This document shows positions 8,379 to 19,100 of a DNA stretch of 64,000 bases, one piece after another (positions within the stretch are counted from its first letter, which is position 1; every line of letters starts with the position of its first letter). The notes below the pieces were generated by a model. The model saw nothing but the letters and a program-made list of their open reading frames with translations. It did no database searches and was not told the DNA's origin. The position numbers were made by a program, and so were the translations under genes. The DNA comes from JAEINY01 sp942490535. Its GTDB lineage: Bacteria; Bacteroidota; Bacteroidia; Bacteroidales; Marinilabiliaceae. The DNA is taken from assembly GCA_942490535.1 (NCBI GenBank), contig CALNXQ010000002.1, positions 434,001 through 498,000 on the forward strand, written 5' to 3'.

Positions 8379-10217
8379 TTACCAACCACTATTTTGTATC
8401 ATCCCTGGATTATCGCTTAAGGATATCGGGCAATAATTATCGCGCTCATTGTATAACCTTGGTTTTAAATGATCACCCGGTTCCACTTTCTCAATCGTGT
8501 AATAAATCTCGGCAGGTGTTTTGGTCTGGTCAATCCACTGAATGGGATTAAGGGCATGAAACATTGTATTTTGCAACACTTCACCACCAATTCGCCACCT
8601 TCTCAGGTCCCAGAAACGGTTTAACTCAAAAGCCAATTCAATTTTCCGTTCGTGACGCACTTCGTCAATTAATAAACCTCCTTTTACAGGCTGGCTGGCA
8701 CGGGCCCGTATTTCATTTAGGGCAACTAATCCTTCCGCTTCATAGGCTCCACCTAACTCAGCAGCAGCCTCTGCTTTATTCAGTAAGACTTCTCCATAGC
8801 GAATCAGGATCTGATTTTGCCACGACTCATTCCCGGCCAGAATTTTGTCTGGATCCAGATACTTTTTGATATAAAACCCGGTGCGGGTAATATCCCACCC
8901 TCCTGACACATTAATCGGGCCATCTAATCCCGTAGCATGAACACCGTCAACTCCTGGAATAAGATTATCGCTGGCGGTGAGCTGCCATTCTGAATTCACA
9001 TAATAACTCACCTCCCCACCATCAGCAGTAAGCACTCTGGTTTCACGGTGAATCTCCATCTCATCTCCCTGCCATTTTGATCCACCGTGCAAAATGGTAG
9101 CCTCAAATCGCAAATCTTTCCCTTCAAACACCTCAGCTACTGATTGATATTTTCTTGTATAATCCAAGGGTTTGATCGTCCCATCGGTATATTCATAATC
9201 CTCCACCATTTCTACTAAGGGAGCTGTTTCAGTGCCCCATCCATCTTTGAAGCGATAAGGCGCCCAATGCATATCATAACTATGTCCATTGCCAGGGAAG
9301 TCAAAATCAAACTGGAAAATAACTTCATCATTATTTTCATCTAAGAAAATGTATTGATAGTTTTTAGAACTTCCGGCATAGGAATTATACAAGGCATATT
9401 TCCCTGACTGCACCACAGAGTCGGCTGCTGCGTAAGCCAATTTCAGATACCGTTCCGCTTCGGTGTTTTCAATTCCCTGCAAGCCGTTATTCGCTGCACC
9501 ATTTCCATATTTAGCTATGGTACCGGCATACAACATGGCTCTGGATTTAAGGGCAAAAGCGGTGTACTTATTGGCCCGATCCTTATCGGTCACTCCATCT
9601 TTTTGCATGTCCACTAAAAGAGTCGTGGCACTATCCAGTTCATTGGCAATGTAATCCCAACTCTCCCTCTCAGTCTTACGTACCAATCGTTCATAATTAT
9701 CCAGGTTATCTGAGATCAAAGGAACACCTCCATAGCGCTTCACTAATTCGAAATATAAATATGCTCTTAAGAAATGCGCCTCTCCAACGGTCGACAAAAT
9801 CTTTTCATCTTCGCTGTTAGAGAATCCATTGATAAATTTATTCAAGCGGTTGATGTCTTTATAGGGCCAAAAGACTCCATTATCAGCATTTGCTCTAAAC
9901 GCTTTCCCATACCCGGCGCCACCTGGTTTGGTATACGCGTTGGCTCCATCCCAAACCGGCGCATTGTCCATCCCCTCATCACACAATGAATTCCAGCCAA
10001 AGTAATATGGCCCCAATTGGTCAAGATTGATCAACTGATTCTGAATATCCTTATAGGAACTAAGAAACAGGTTCTCTGCCATTTCCGGATTATTCTCAAT
10101 CTCCTCACTATCGATGACAGAATCCAATTCCACATCCAACAGTTCTGAGTCACAAGCACCCAGAACCAGTGATACGACAAATATTGTCAGATAATATTTA
10201 ATTTTATCTCTATACAT
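8379..10217 (-). CDS. SusD-like outer membrane glycan-binding lipoprotein (PUL 1)
   Basis: The lid and ligand-binding partner of SusC, anchored to the outer leaflet. It has 612 residues with a lipobox LGAC (Cys22). The N-terminal SusD_2/SusD-like region has the usual features: PYYFGWNSLCDEGMDNA, INRLNKFINGFS, and EAHFLRAYLYFELVKRYGGVPL, the classic TPR-like helix. The C-terminal SusD domain includes LIRYGEVLLNKAEAAAELGG and ELAFELNRFWDLRRWR. Three bases separate it from the susC stop upstream. The ligand cannot be predicted, but the three downstream F5/8C proteins and the protease suggest a protein-linked glycan. Confidence 0.95.
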   Translation of the reverse strand: MYRDKIKYYLTIFVVSLVLGACDSELLDVELDSVIDSEEIENNPEMAENLFLSSYKDIQNQLINLDQLGPYYFGWNSLCDEGMDNAPVWDGANAYTKPGGAGYGKAFRANADNGVFWPYKDINRLNKFINGFSNSEDEKILSTVGEAHFLRAYLYFELVKRYGGVPLISDNLDNYERLVRKTERESWDYIANELDSATTLLVDMQKDGVTDKDRANKYTAFALKSRAMLYAGTIAKYGNGAANNGLQGIENTEAERYLKLAYAAADSVVQSGKYALYNSYAGSSKNYQYIFLDENNDEVIFQFDFDFPGNGHSYDMHWAPYRFKDGWGTETAPLVEMVEDYEYTDGTIKPLDYTRKYQSVAEVFEGKDLRFEATILHGGSKWQGDEMEIHRETRVLTADGGEVSYYVNSEWQLTASDNLIPGVDGVHATGLDGPINVSGGWDITRTGFYIKKYLDPDKILAGNESWQNQILIRYGEVLLNKAEAAAELGGAYEAEGLVALNEIRARASQPVKGGLLIDEVRHERKIELAFELNRFWDLRRWRIGGEVLQNTMFHALNPIQWIDQTKTPAEIYYTIEKVEPGDHLKPRLYNERDNYCPISLSDNPGMIQNSGW

Positions 10218-10220
10218 TTT

Positions 10221-13200
10221 CTAGAATTTTAAATTAACACCCACATTGAAGGACTTCATTTGCGGATAATCACTGATATCCTGACCTCCTCCAGTCTCTG
10301 GATCAATGTACTTAAATGAATTAAACGTAAGCAAGTTATAGGCATTGACATAGAACCTGGTTGATTTAATATTCACTTTATCCGTAAGATACTTAGGTAA
10401 TGTATACCCCAACTCAATATTTTTCAATCGCAAGTAAGATCCATTGCGCTGCCAAAAGGTATTACTTCCGCTACCGTAGGCATTAATGTCTTTATAACCG
10501 TTTCGATAAGTTGGATATTCACCGGCTATCCATTCACTTCCGGCCACGCCATAATCAGCCTTATGCCAGTAATCCCCAAGATAGTTAAAGGTTCCTTTAT
10601 CAGGCGTATTCATCTTGAAAGGATTCGTTGAACTCCCCCACAAGTAATATTCAGACCTTCCAGCTCCCTGCCAGAACATCATGAAATCAATCCCTTTCCA
10701 TTCCATGCCCATGGTCAAACCATAAATCACTTCAGGATAGGATTCCCGACCAATAACATGCTCATCCTTTGAATCGATGTAACCATCACCATTCCAGTCT
10801 TCATAGATGACATCTCCAGGAAATTGCTCCCCTTTGGAATAACCATCCAGGTACTTGCCATTTACAATTTCTGCTTCATTCTGATATCTACCATCTACAC
10901 CATATCCCCAGTAGCTATTATTCCAATTTCCTTCATAACCATTCCTCCACTTATTGTACCCGCTTGTAAAGGGGCTTTGCTCCGTATGCCCATATTGTGT
11001 TCTAGCCCACGAAAAATTTGCTGCAATCGTATAGTGGAACTCATTAATATTATTTTTATGATCCAATGAAAATTCAAATCCTCTTGTATTATCACCATTC
11101 AAGTTATAATAGGTGGCCAGATTCCCTGCATTATCATCTGCTTTTTTAGCCGGCAAATCGGTACGTTCACGATAGAATATTTCGGCCGTAACACCTAACT
11201 TATTATTCCACAACTTACTATCTAAACCAATGTTGTAGGTTGTGGATTTAGACCATGTGAAATCAGGATTGGCAGTTAATCGTTCTCCAAGGGTATAAAT
11301 CTTATCATTGCCTAACTGAAGTACGTCACCCGGATATCTATATCCCTCTTTCCAATAATAGTCCTCATTGCTACTATAGTAATTCCTGGCAGCAGACATA
11401 TCACCTAATTGCCCCCATGATGCCCTTAATTTCATTTCAGTGATAACACTCTTTAATGGGTCCATAAAAGATTCCCTTGAGATCATCCATCCTGCTGACA
11501 CCGCTGGAAAGAAACCCCATCTATTGTCAGGAGCAAAGTATTGAGCGCCGTCGTAGCGGCCAACAAACTCAATCAAATAACGGGTATCAAAATCATAGGC
11601 AATTCTTCCAATGTAAGAACGGGCGGCAAAGGTTCTTTCCCACTCGCCATTCCACTTTTTGTCATCATCCAAACCAGCACCAATGTTATCCACCAAGTCA
11701 GACGGATAGGTACCTCGCCCGGTATTAAAACCATGACTGTTGCCTCTGGTTTCTTCATAGACTAAAGAAGTATTGATATTGTGGTCATTGAACGATTTCA
11801 CATACTTCAGAAACCCCTGCAGGGTCAGGTTATAACTTCTTCCATCGGTCAATCCCAAATTAGTCTTGTTATATCCATCACTGGATATCACCTCTTGGAA
11901 ATCACCATTCACTTCATTGTAAAACTTGATCTTTTTAGTCCAGTCTTTCTTTTGCTGGTCATAGGTATCATAACCCAATACACCTTTTACGGATAAGCCT
12001 TCGATAAAAGGGATCTGGTACTCAGCCGACAAATTGATATTCCATTCGCGGATTTTATCATTGGTATAGCCTGATGAATTGGGATCCATCAACGCCAATG
12101 GATTATAACCATCCTTAACCGGCACATAGGCATATCCCTTATTATTGACAGCATTAAAAATTGGAGGGGTATTAATAATATTCTCTCCAATAGCATGTTG
12201 TCCTGCACCGGGAAAATCAAGTTGGGTAAAAATACCACCAATACCACCTTGCATTTTTAAGTTATCGTTAATTTTTATATCAAGGTTCGACCGGATATTA
12301 TACCGCTCTTTATTGGTTGCACCGGATTGCCAAATACCTTCCTGATTTAAATAACCAACTAAAAAGTAATACTTCACATTTTCATTACCTCCGCTCACAT
12401 TGACATTGGTTTGTGACATGGGTGAATAATCTCTGATGGCTTCATCATACCAATTGGTATTCGGCAATGTGCGATCAATCGCCATGTCGCCTTCGGGAAT
12501 CACCGCATTGGGATCATTTTTAAGCTGGTTATTAGCCCGAAAAATATTTTGCATGCGTTGCCAGTCTTCACTTCCCATGGCCTCAGGGAAACGTGTGGGA
12601 CTTTGAAACCCCCAAAACGAGTTAACCTCAATGGTAGGTGCTTCAGTGGATCCTTTTTTAGTGGTGACTAATATAACCCCGTTGGCTCCCTGCATACCAT
12701 ATACGGCAGCAGATGCAGCATCCTTTAACACCGAAATGGATTCAATTTCATTGGGATCCAGGTTTGAATAGTCACGCCCCGGAACACCATCCACTACAAT
12801 CAAGGCACTGCCAAATCCACGGATTCGAATATCGGCTCCATCATAACCGGGCTCTCCACTTGTCTGACGGGCAAAAACACCGGACATTCTGCCTCCAAGA
12901 GCATTTTCCAGGTTGGCTACTGCCGCTTGTTTCAGATCATCGGTCTTTACCGTGGCAATGGAACTTGTCAATTTGGAACGAGCTTGACTACCGTAACCCA
13001 CTACAACCACTTCGTCCAGTCCTTTCATCTCTTCCACCATGGTGATGTTAATGGTAGACCGACCGGCTACCTGTATGTCCTGACTATCAAAACCAATAAA
13101 CGAATAGGTTAACACGGCATCGCCAGAACTTACAGTAATCGAATAAGTACCATCAATACCGGTTATGACACCACTGGTCATGTTAGATTTTTCAAACACA

Positions 13201-13661
13201 TTGACGCCAGGCAAAGGTGCTCCCTTATCATCCTTGACCACACCGGTAATGATAAGCGTTTGTTGTTGACGATTTACTGGTGCGACTCGAGGAGGCGTCG
13301 TCAAAATAATACGTTGATCCACCACGCGATAAACCACCTCTGAGTTGCTAAATAATTGATCTAAGACGTCGCTTATAGCTTGTTTTTTTACATCCAGGTT
13401 TACTTTACGCTCCACATCAATCAGTTCATCATTATACAGAAATGAGAACTCGGTTTTACTTTCTATCTCTTTTAAAACCTGCTTAACAGAAGCGCCATTG
13501 AGACTCACCGTCACTTTGGCATCCTGGGAATAAACGGTACTGGCATACATGTTCAGTACTCCTATAAGCATCATGAATACAGATAGCTTCATAATACGAT
13601 ACACTTTTAAGAAATTGGAATAATCATTGTCACCCCAATCCCATAATGGATTTTTTTTCAT
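10221..13661 (-). CDS. SusC-like TonB-dependent transporter with STN domain (PUL 1)
   Basis: Outer membrane TonB-dependent importer, 1146 residues from the ATG at 13661. An ATG ten codons upstream is possible, but this one sits in the TTCAAATTT-ATG-AAAAAAA context shared with the second susC. Order: an N-terminal extension and signal peptide, an STN domain (VTVSLNGASVKQVLKEIE, FLYNDELI) that contacts the FecR anti-sigma factor, a CarboxypepD_reg beta domain (GVVKDDKGAPLPGVNVFEK), a plug with the SusC signature EVVVVGYGSQ and the RIRGFGSALIVVDGVPG stretch, then the 22-strand barrel ending in FNVGVNLKF. The upstream sigma/FecR pair and the STN domain together indicate regulation by substrate import. 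Substrate is unknown. Confidence 0.95.
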   Translation of the reverse strand: MKKNPLWDWGDNDYSNFLKVYRIMKLSVFMMLIGVLNMYASTVYSQDAKVTVSLNGASVKQVLKEIESKTEFSFLYNDELIDVERKVNLDVKKQAISDVLDQLFSNSEVVYRVVDQRIILTTPPRVAPVNRQQQTLIITGVVKDDKGAPLPGVNVFEKSNMTSGVITGIDGTYSITVSSGDAVLTYSFIGFDSQDIQVAGRSTINITMVEEMKGLDEVVVVGYGSQARSKLTSSIATVKTDDLKQAAVANLENALGGRMSGVFARQTSGEPGYDGADIRIRGFGSALIVVDGVPGRDYSNLDPNEIESISVLKDAASAAVYGMQGANGVILVTTKKGSTEAPTIEVNSFWGFQSPTRFPEAMGSEDWQRMQNIFRANNQLKNDPNAVIPEGDMAIDRTLPNTNWYDEAIRDYSPMSQTNVNVSGGNENVKYYFLVGYLNQEGIWQSGATNKERYNIRSNLDIKINDNLKMQGGIGGIFTQLDFPGAGQHAIGENIINTPPIFNAVNNKGYAYVPVKDGYNPLALMDPNSSGYTNDKIREWNINLSAEYQIPFIEGLSVKGVLGYDTYDQQKKDWTKKIKFYNEVNGDFQEVISSDGYNKTNLGLTDGRSYNLTLQGFLKYVKSFNDHNINTSLVYEETRGNSHGFNTGRGTYPSDLVDNIGAGLDDDKKWNGEWERTFAARSYIGRIAYDFDTRYLIEFVGRYDGAQYFAPDNRWGFFPAVSAGWMISRESFMDPLKSVITEMKLRASWGQLGDMSAARNYYSSNEDYYWKEGYRYPGDVLQLGNDKIYTLGERLTANPDFTWSKSTTYNIGLDSKLWNNKLGVTAEIFYRERTDLPAKKADDNAGNLATYYNLNGDNTRGFEFSLDHKNNINEFHYTIAANFSWARTQYGHTEQSPFTSGYNKWRNGYEGNWNNSYWGYGVDGRYQNEAEIVNGKYLDGYSKGEQFPGDVIYEDWNGDGYIDSKDEHVIGRESYPEVIYGLTMGMEWKGIDFMMFWQGAGRSEYYLWGSSTNPFKMNTPDKGTFNYLGDYWHKADYGVAGSEWIAGEYPTYRNGYKDINAYGSGSNTFWQRNGSYLRLKNIELGYTLPKYLTDKVNIKSTRFYVNAYNLLTFNSFKYIDPETGGGQDISDYPQMKSFNVGVNLKF

Positions 13662-13785
13662 AAATTTGAAATGATTTTTTGTATTTAACATCTGAACTCA
13701 AAGACCAATTTGAGTTCTTTAAAACACAGGAAGGTGTTGACGCACTTTCCTGTTTTTTCTTACCATTAGGTTTTCTGCATAGGTA

Positions 13786-14817
13786 TTAATTCTTGTAGGT
13801 TAGTATAATCTTTTTTCGCACATGTACTCCAGCTTGATTCAGATACCCTTTCTCAATTTTATATTTAAAAGGGGAGGAATACTGCATCAAAGCCAGCACT
13901 TCATCAATGGGCTCATCTTCAAACACTCCTGTAAATTTATAACGTTGTAACTGTTCGTCCACTACGAAATCAATGTTGTACCAATTCTCCATTTTTCTAA
14001 CCACCTCTTGCATAGGATCTGCATCAAAAACCAGCAATCCCTTTCTCCAATCCACATATTTATGAAGGTCCAGCTCATCAGACACTGCCAGCTTTCCACT
14101 GGTCAACGAGTAAACAGAGCGCTGATACGGCTTTAGAGTTTGTAATGACACTATTTTACCATTTTCCTCTTTCTCCAGAGCAACTTTTCCATTCACCAAA
14201 ACCGTTTCCACAAAATTCTCATCCTCATATGCTCTTACATTAAATTCGGTTCCCAATACTTTCACATTGAGCTGATCCGTTTTAACAATGAAGGGCATTG
14301 CTTCATCATGCTCCACTTCAAAATATCCTTCACCGGTTAACTGCACTTCTCTGTATTCCCCATTAAAAGCTAAGGGAAACACCAGTTTACTTCCAGGATA
14401 CAATTGTGCTGTGGATCCATCCGGGAGGATCAGTTTGGTATTACTTCCACGGCTGGCGACCACCTCTTTAAAAACAACGCCACCATTAACTGTATGGGGT
14501 TGCATGAAATAGTGAAAAACAGAAGCCAGACCAATGGCGAGCACAAGTACTGCAGCTACCTGCCGTATCCAGGTAAAATGGCTTTTCTTACTCCTAAATT
14601 GAGGCATTTGTTTCTTGGTTCGAAGCAATGCCTCTTCTACCTGCTCATCACTATATGATGTGAACGCCTCGGCCTTCACCCACAATTGTTGGTAATGATC
14701 AAATAGTTTCTGATTTTCATCTGATTCCAAAACCCAGGCATCTACCTCTGTTTTATCAACCTCATCCAGGGTATTGGAAAAATATTTAGCCAATATAATC
14801 TCTCTATTCTTATCCAT
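13786..14817 (-). CDS. FecR-family anti-sigma factor (PUL 1)
   Basis: A single-span inner-membrane signal relay of 343 residues that holds or activates the partner ECF sigma factor on contact with the SusC STN domain. Cytoplasmic N-terminus (MDKNREIILAKYF...LDEVDKTEVDAW), one membrane helix near residue 90 (AAVLVLAIGLASVFHYF), then the periplasmic FecR domain (VASRGSNTKLILPDGSTAQL, LGTEFNVRAY) and a C-terminal DUF4974 (VVRKMENWYNIDF, FTGVFEDEPIDEVL). The ATG at 14817 is preferred to an upstream ATG at 14850 because it matches the family N-terminus and lies 17 bases from a promoter-like element. It is followed by susC after about 125 bases. Confidence 0.92.
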   Translation of the reverse strand: MDKNREIILAKYFSNTLDEVDKTEVDAWVLESDENQKLFDHYQQLWVKAEAFTSYSDEQVEEALLRTKKQMPQFRSKKSHFTWIRQVAAVLVLAIGLASVFHYFMQPHTVNGGVVFKEVVASRGSNTKLILPDGSTAQLYPGSKLVFPLAFNGEYREVQLTGEGYFEVEHDEAMPFIVKTDQLNVKVLGTEFNVRAYEDENFVETVLVNGKVALEKEENGKIVSLQTLKPYQRSVYSLTSGKLAVSDELDLHKYVDWRKGLLVFDADPMQEVVRKMENWYNIDFVVDEQLQRYKFTGVFEDEPIDEVLALMQYSSPFKYKIEKGYLNQAGVHVRKKIILTYKN

Positions 14818-14834
14818 CTTTATTGTGTCTTCAT

Positions 14835-14866
14835 AGTAATGACGAAACAAACAAGGTGATACCCTA
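14835..14866 (-). promoter_or_regulatory. Putative ECF-sigma promoter upstream of fecR (PUL 1)
   Basis: Minus-strand order: TAGGG, a T-rich spacer containing CGTC, then TACT, ending 17 bases before the fecR ATG. An AAAAATGTAA-rich tract lies just upstream. The second fecR gene (start 42744) has the same TAGGG...TACT layout at the same distance from its ATG. Both are candidates for the target site of the adjacent ECF sigma factors. No experiment supports it. Confidence 0.45.
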
Positions 14867-15360
14867 TATGAATTCTTTACTTTTTATTACATTTTTTATA
14901 AAAACCCTCAACCCCATCATCTAATAGACTGACAAAAAGCGCCGTATAAATATTTTCGAGATGACTTTTTTTTTATTTAAATCCAGATTATCGATAATAA
15001 ATAATGGCTCTGCCACCATTATGAGGTTAAACTTTTGTGTGAAAGATTCACCCCTTTTCAGTGTGAATATCCTATTCATAGATACCTGGGGCGCTGCCCG
15101 CAAGTGCTCGAAACCTAAAAAAAGAACTAATTGATGCCAACCTGTTCGTAGCTACCTATTATTAGAAACCACAAATTCATCGAATTATGCCAATATGTTT
15201 TCCTTTTGGAAAACCCAAACTGCAAAGCAGTTGATAATTTGTGTAATTCGCGGACAACAAAACAAGAAAGAGCGAAGCTGTTGACTGATTCATTAGAAGA
15301 AAAAGCATGTTTCGAACACTCAAGGATACTGCCCCAAGCTTTGTTCTAAAACAACCGCCA
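14867..15360. other. Intergenic spacer between sigma and fecR genes
   Basis: About 500 bases with no believable gene. It contains two small hairpins, GTTTTCC-TTTT-GGAAAAC at 15197-15214 and AACTGC-AAA-GCAGTT just after it, which may end the sigma transcript. PUL 2 has a spacer of nearly the same length at the same place. Confidence 0.45.
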
Positions 15361-15942
15361 TCATTTAATACGCGTAAGAAAAATGCACAGAAACGGCAAA
15401 TAATCGATTAAATCACTGCGCAATAATTTTAGTGATCGGCCGATCAGTGCTTCCACCGCTTTTTGAGAAATGCCCATCTTATCGGCAATCTGACCGTACG
15501 TTAATCCTTCAAACCGACTGTATTCAAACGCTTCCCGGCACCGATCCGGTAATTTCAGAATGGCTTCCATCAGGATCTCCTCAAATTCATGGGAGATGGC
15601 CAAATTATCTGCACTATCATTTTGATGCTGATATTGAAGAGAGTCAACAAGCGTCATTTGCACTTTTTCTTTACGAAGAAAGTCAATGGCCCGGTTGCGT
15701 ACCATAAAAGACAAGAAAGTGGAGAGTTTCCGAACCTCGTCCAATTCGGAGCGCTTTTCCCAAAACCGAATGAAACACTCTTGTACTATCTCCTGAGCCA
15801 AATCATTGTCCTTTACATAAAGCACAGCCTGAGCGCATAGAGATTTGTAGTATTTGCGAAAAATAAAATCAAACAGCTCTTCCTTTCCAGAAGCAATCTG
15901 TTGCATAATAAACTGATCTGATATACTTTCCTGCTGTTTCAT
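15361..15942 (-). CDS. ECF RNA polymerase sigma factor (PUL 1)
   Basis: A 193-residue sigma-70 family factor of the extracytoplasmic-function class typical of Bacteroidota PULs. Region 2 (FDFIFRKYYKSLCAQA...LAQEIVQECFIRFWEKR...FLSFMVRNRAIDFLRK) binds core polymerase and the -10 element. Region 4 (LPDRCREAFEYSRFEGLTYGQIADKMGISQKAVEALI) is the -35-binding helix-turn-helix. Sigma, FecR, SusC and SusD follow each other on one strand, so this factor very likely drives PUL 1 when FecR releases it. Confidence 0.93.
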   Translation of the reverse strand: MKQQESISDQFIMQQIASGKEELFDFIFRKYYKSLCAQAVLYVKDNDLAQEIVQECFIRFWEKRSELDEVRKLSTFLSFMVRNRAIDFLRKEKVQMTLVDSLQYQHQNDSADNLAISHEFEEILMEAILKLPDRCREAFEYSRFEGLTYGQIADKMGISQKAVEALIGRSLKLLRSDLIDYLPFLCIFLTRIK

Positions 15943-16121
15943 TCGCTATTTTCGGTCGACAAGATAACAAAATCAGTAATGGTAGGCAACATATCACCCA
16001 AAGCTGGAATGTGATCAGAAACGGTAGCTGGCAAAATGAAAGCAGGCCAGAAGGAGACGCCGTGGATTAGGATACTATTTTAACCACGACGTGGACGTAT
16101 TGTTATTAGTATAATGCTGGT

Positions 16122-16155
16122 TTGATAACCCCAGACTACAGCCTGGGGTTATCAA
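16122..16155 (-). terminator. Perfect 13-bp inverted repeat after the GH2 gene
   Basis: Arms TTGATAACCCCAG and CTGGGGTTATCAA with an 8-base loop, 26 bases beyond the GH2 stop at 16181. It separates the MFS/DUF5107/GH95/GH2 operon from the PUL 1 sigma gene. No T-run follows on the minus strand, so it may act as a transcript stabiliser or Rho-linked stop. Confidence 0.55.
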
Positions 16156-16180
16156 GAATGTAAAAAACTATTTTTTTGTA

Positions 16181-19100
16181 TTATTCATCAATTAATGCAA
16201 CCTTAGTAATCATCAGATTGGGTCCTGTCAGCGCTTGCGTTTTTAAAATGAGCTGTCCATCATTGCTATCTTCGCGCATCACATGAAATTTAATCCATTG
16301 GCCATCTCCCATGTGCCTATCCAGCTTCACTTTCCGGCCTTCAAACTCCAACAAACCTGTACGCTTCAATTTATCCCAATCGTGGAAATGGACATAAAGG
16401 GTCCCCAATATCCCATCCGGACAGTTGATCTTTAAGGTCATTTCCTGGCCATGCCAGGCGGCCCCTTTTTCATCCTTCCATACCCCATCAGCTAGAACTT
16501 GATAGGACGTTTTTTCAGACTCCTTAACATCATCAAACGTTTTATTCCAGGGCCTACTTTCATTCATTTGTTTCAGTTTAGCTGCTGCCTGAACATACAG
16601 GATTGCATCGTTAAATTCGTTGGACACATCCGCTTTTGTTGCTTTAGGAATGAATGGTAATTTGTTTTCCAGCCACTCCATAGGCACTTGCTGATTTGGT
16701 GCAAAAGCCTGTGAATTCATGTATTTCACTAAACTATTTTTAAGTTGAAGGGCAGCAGGTTGGTCCACATTTAAATTGTAACCACACACCATAAGCTTTC
16801 CCTTCCCAACGGCTACTTCAAAGATGGATCCCACCTTGTTATTTCGATGAAAATCATCTACCGGTTGAGCAATGGGCTTGTATGAAGCAGGCAAATCATT
16901 CAGGATAAATCCTTTCGCACCAGCACTAATGCTCTCCCATTGCCAGTCGCTGTGATACGCAGTGGGAAAATCAGCAAATGCCGCATGTTGGTCCTGCAGT
17001 AAGAGCCCAATACATGTTTTGCCTTGTCCCGGAAAGAAGGTGAGTGACCAATACAAGGGATAAAAATGAGCACTTACGGCTGTTTCATCCGTCCCTAATT
17101 CATTGGCTACCATTAATACTTTACCACCTTTCTCCAATACCTCTTTGGCAGATGCATCCAGTTGATTCGTTACCAACACATCACCGGTATCAGCACGAGG
17201 CGTTGCTTTTGGATAAATCCAGATATCCCAGTGATTTTTAAAGGAAGTACCTTCTACCCAAATTGAAATTGTAAATTTCTCTGCTTTTGTGATTTGGTCC
17301 AGTTTATAGTGAATATCACCAAGATTGGACAGTGATCCCAAGGTAAATGTTTGATTTACAAATGAACCATCAGACACCACATGACCGGCCTCATTGGTAA
17401 TTTTCCAATTACATGTGGCTTTTAATGGCGAAGCGCCGTGATGCGATAGTTGAGCAGTAGCTTTAAATAGTTCATCGCTTGTCCAAATGAATTTTTCCAT
17501 GCGCAATAAGGGGACAGTGGTGTTATAATGCTCTCTGAATTGTTCTGGCGTAGTAATGCCTTTACTGTCCCAATGGGCATCCAGCCAACCAATCAGCGCT
17601 TCACCCTGCCCTTGATAATCCTGCATACTCAGCAACTGCACCCCGGCACAGCTGGCCGTGCGCAAAAACGATTCGGTTTCGTATTTGTACATAATCTGGT
17701 TCAAGGCACCGGAAGCCTTTGCAAACGGTACATCCTGATCACCTATCCCATTCTTCTCCGCCTGCTCCTTGAATTCCTCCAAATTACGGGCTTTGAGCAC
17801 ACCTGTATATTTATCAATCTCTGTCCATTGTGGGTAAACCGGCCATTGACCAATTTCATGGGCTATGATAGGGATATTCATTTTGGAATAGGTTTCTTCA
17901 AAATCCCAGTCCGTATGTGCGCCGTTTAATCCGCGGGTGCGCCCCCCACCCTTAATGTAATGGGTGGCATTGTAATCATCCACCTCAGTGATGGTACGGG
18001 CCGTAGAAACGGCATATAAGCGTCTGGGATCTTTCATTTTCAGATCCGCCACCCATTGTTTCATGCTGTCAAAATCAGAGTTTCCCAACTCATTACCAAT
18101 ACAAAACAGAGTGAAGGACGGATGATTTCCATAGACCTCCACAACGCGATTCATCTCGGCCACCACGAAACTATCGCGTGAAGCATTTTCGCCTAAACCC
18201 TTGGGAAATCCTTTGGTATTCATTTCCGGGCGTCCACGTTCTGTGTTATCAACACTCATCCACCAGTCAATCCAAATGGAAGCTTCAGCCTGCAGGTAGA
18301 TTCCCACCCGATCCGCTGCTTTGAAAGCGGCCTCTGGTGGACACCAGGAGTGAAAACGGGCATGATTCAACCCATACTCTTTATAGATTCTGAAGATACG
18401 CTCCCATTCTTCTACTTTGCAGGATGCGTAGCCGGTAAGCGGGAAATGGACACAATCGAGGTTTCCGCGAAGAAAAACAGGATTTCCATTTATGAGCAGT
18501 TTAGTGCCATTGTGACTCACTTCATAATACCCAAATTCAGTCTCGTTTGCATCCTCAAATTTTCCGGCCTTCACAGATGTTTTCAAAACATACACTTCAG
18601 GCGTAAATTCACTCCATTTTTTGAGCCCATTATTAACCGGAATACTCATTGTCAATACATTGTCAGATGCTGAGAGCGTTTTATTATAGTCCCCTTTCAA
18701 AACGACATCTCCGGATAGAAGTGATTTAACTTCATAACTGATTTTTGCTGTTCGCGTTTTATCAGCTTTAAGCTGAACCTGTATGTCCAGTACATCCTTT
18801 TCAATATCAGGAAAGGTTTTTACAGCTGTCATCCTCACCGGATCATATGCCTTCATCTCCATACGCCCCACTATTCCGTTCCAGATACTTTGGGTATATT
18901 CGCCATAGGCATGTCCCTTATCCCCAATATTATGAATCATGTCGTTATCAACCAGAACGGTGAGCTGATGGCGTCCGGGTGCCAGTTTCCCCAACTGATG
19001 CACATGGGGAGTCCCCAGTGCATCTTGCCGGCTTAGTTCTTTCCCATCCATCAGGACACGGGATTCCCATAAGACCCGTTCCAGCAATATTTCAACGGAT

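Noticed and set aside
14921..15103. Small minus-strand open frame in the sigma-fecR spacer
   Set aside because: Sixty residues with no domain or signal; the matching spacer of PUL 2 has nothing similar.
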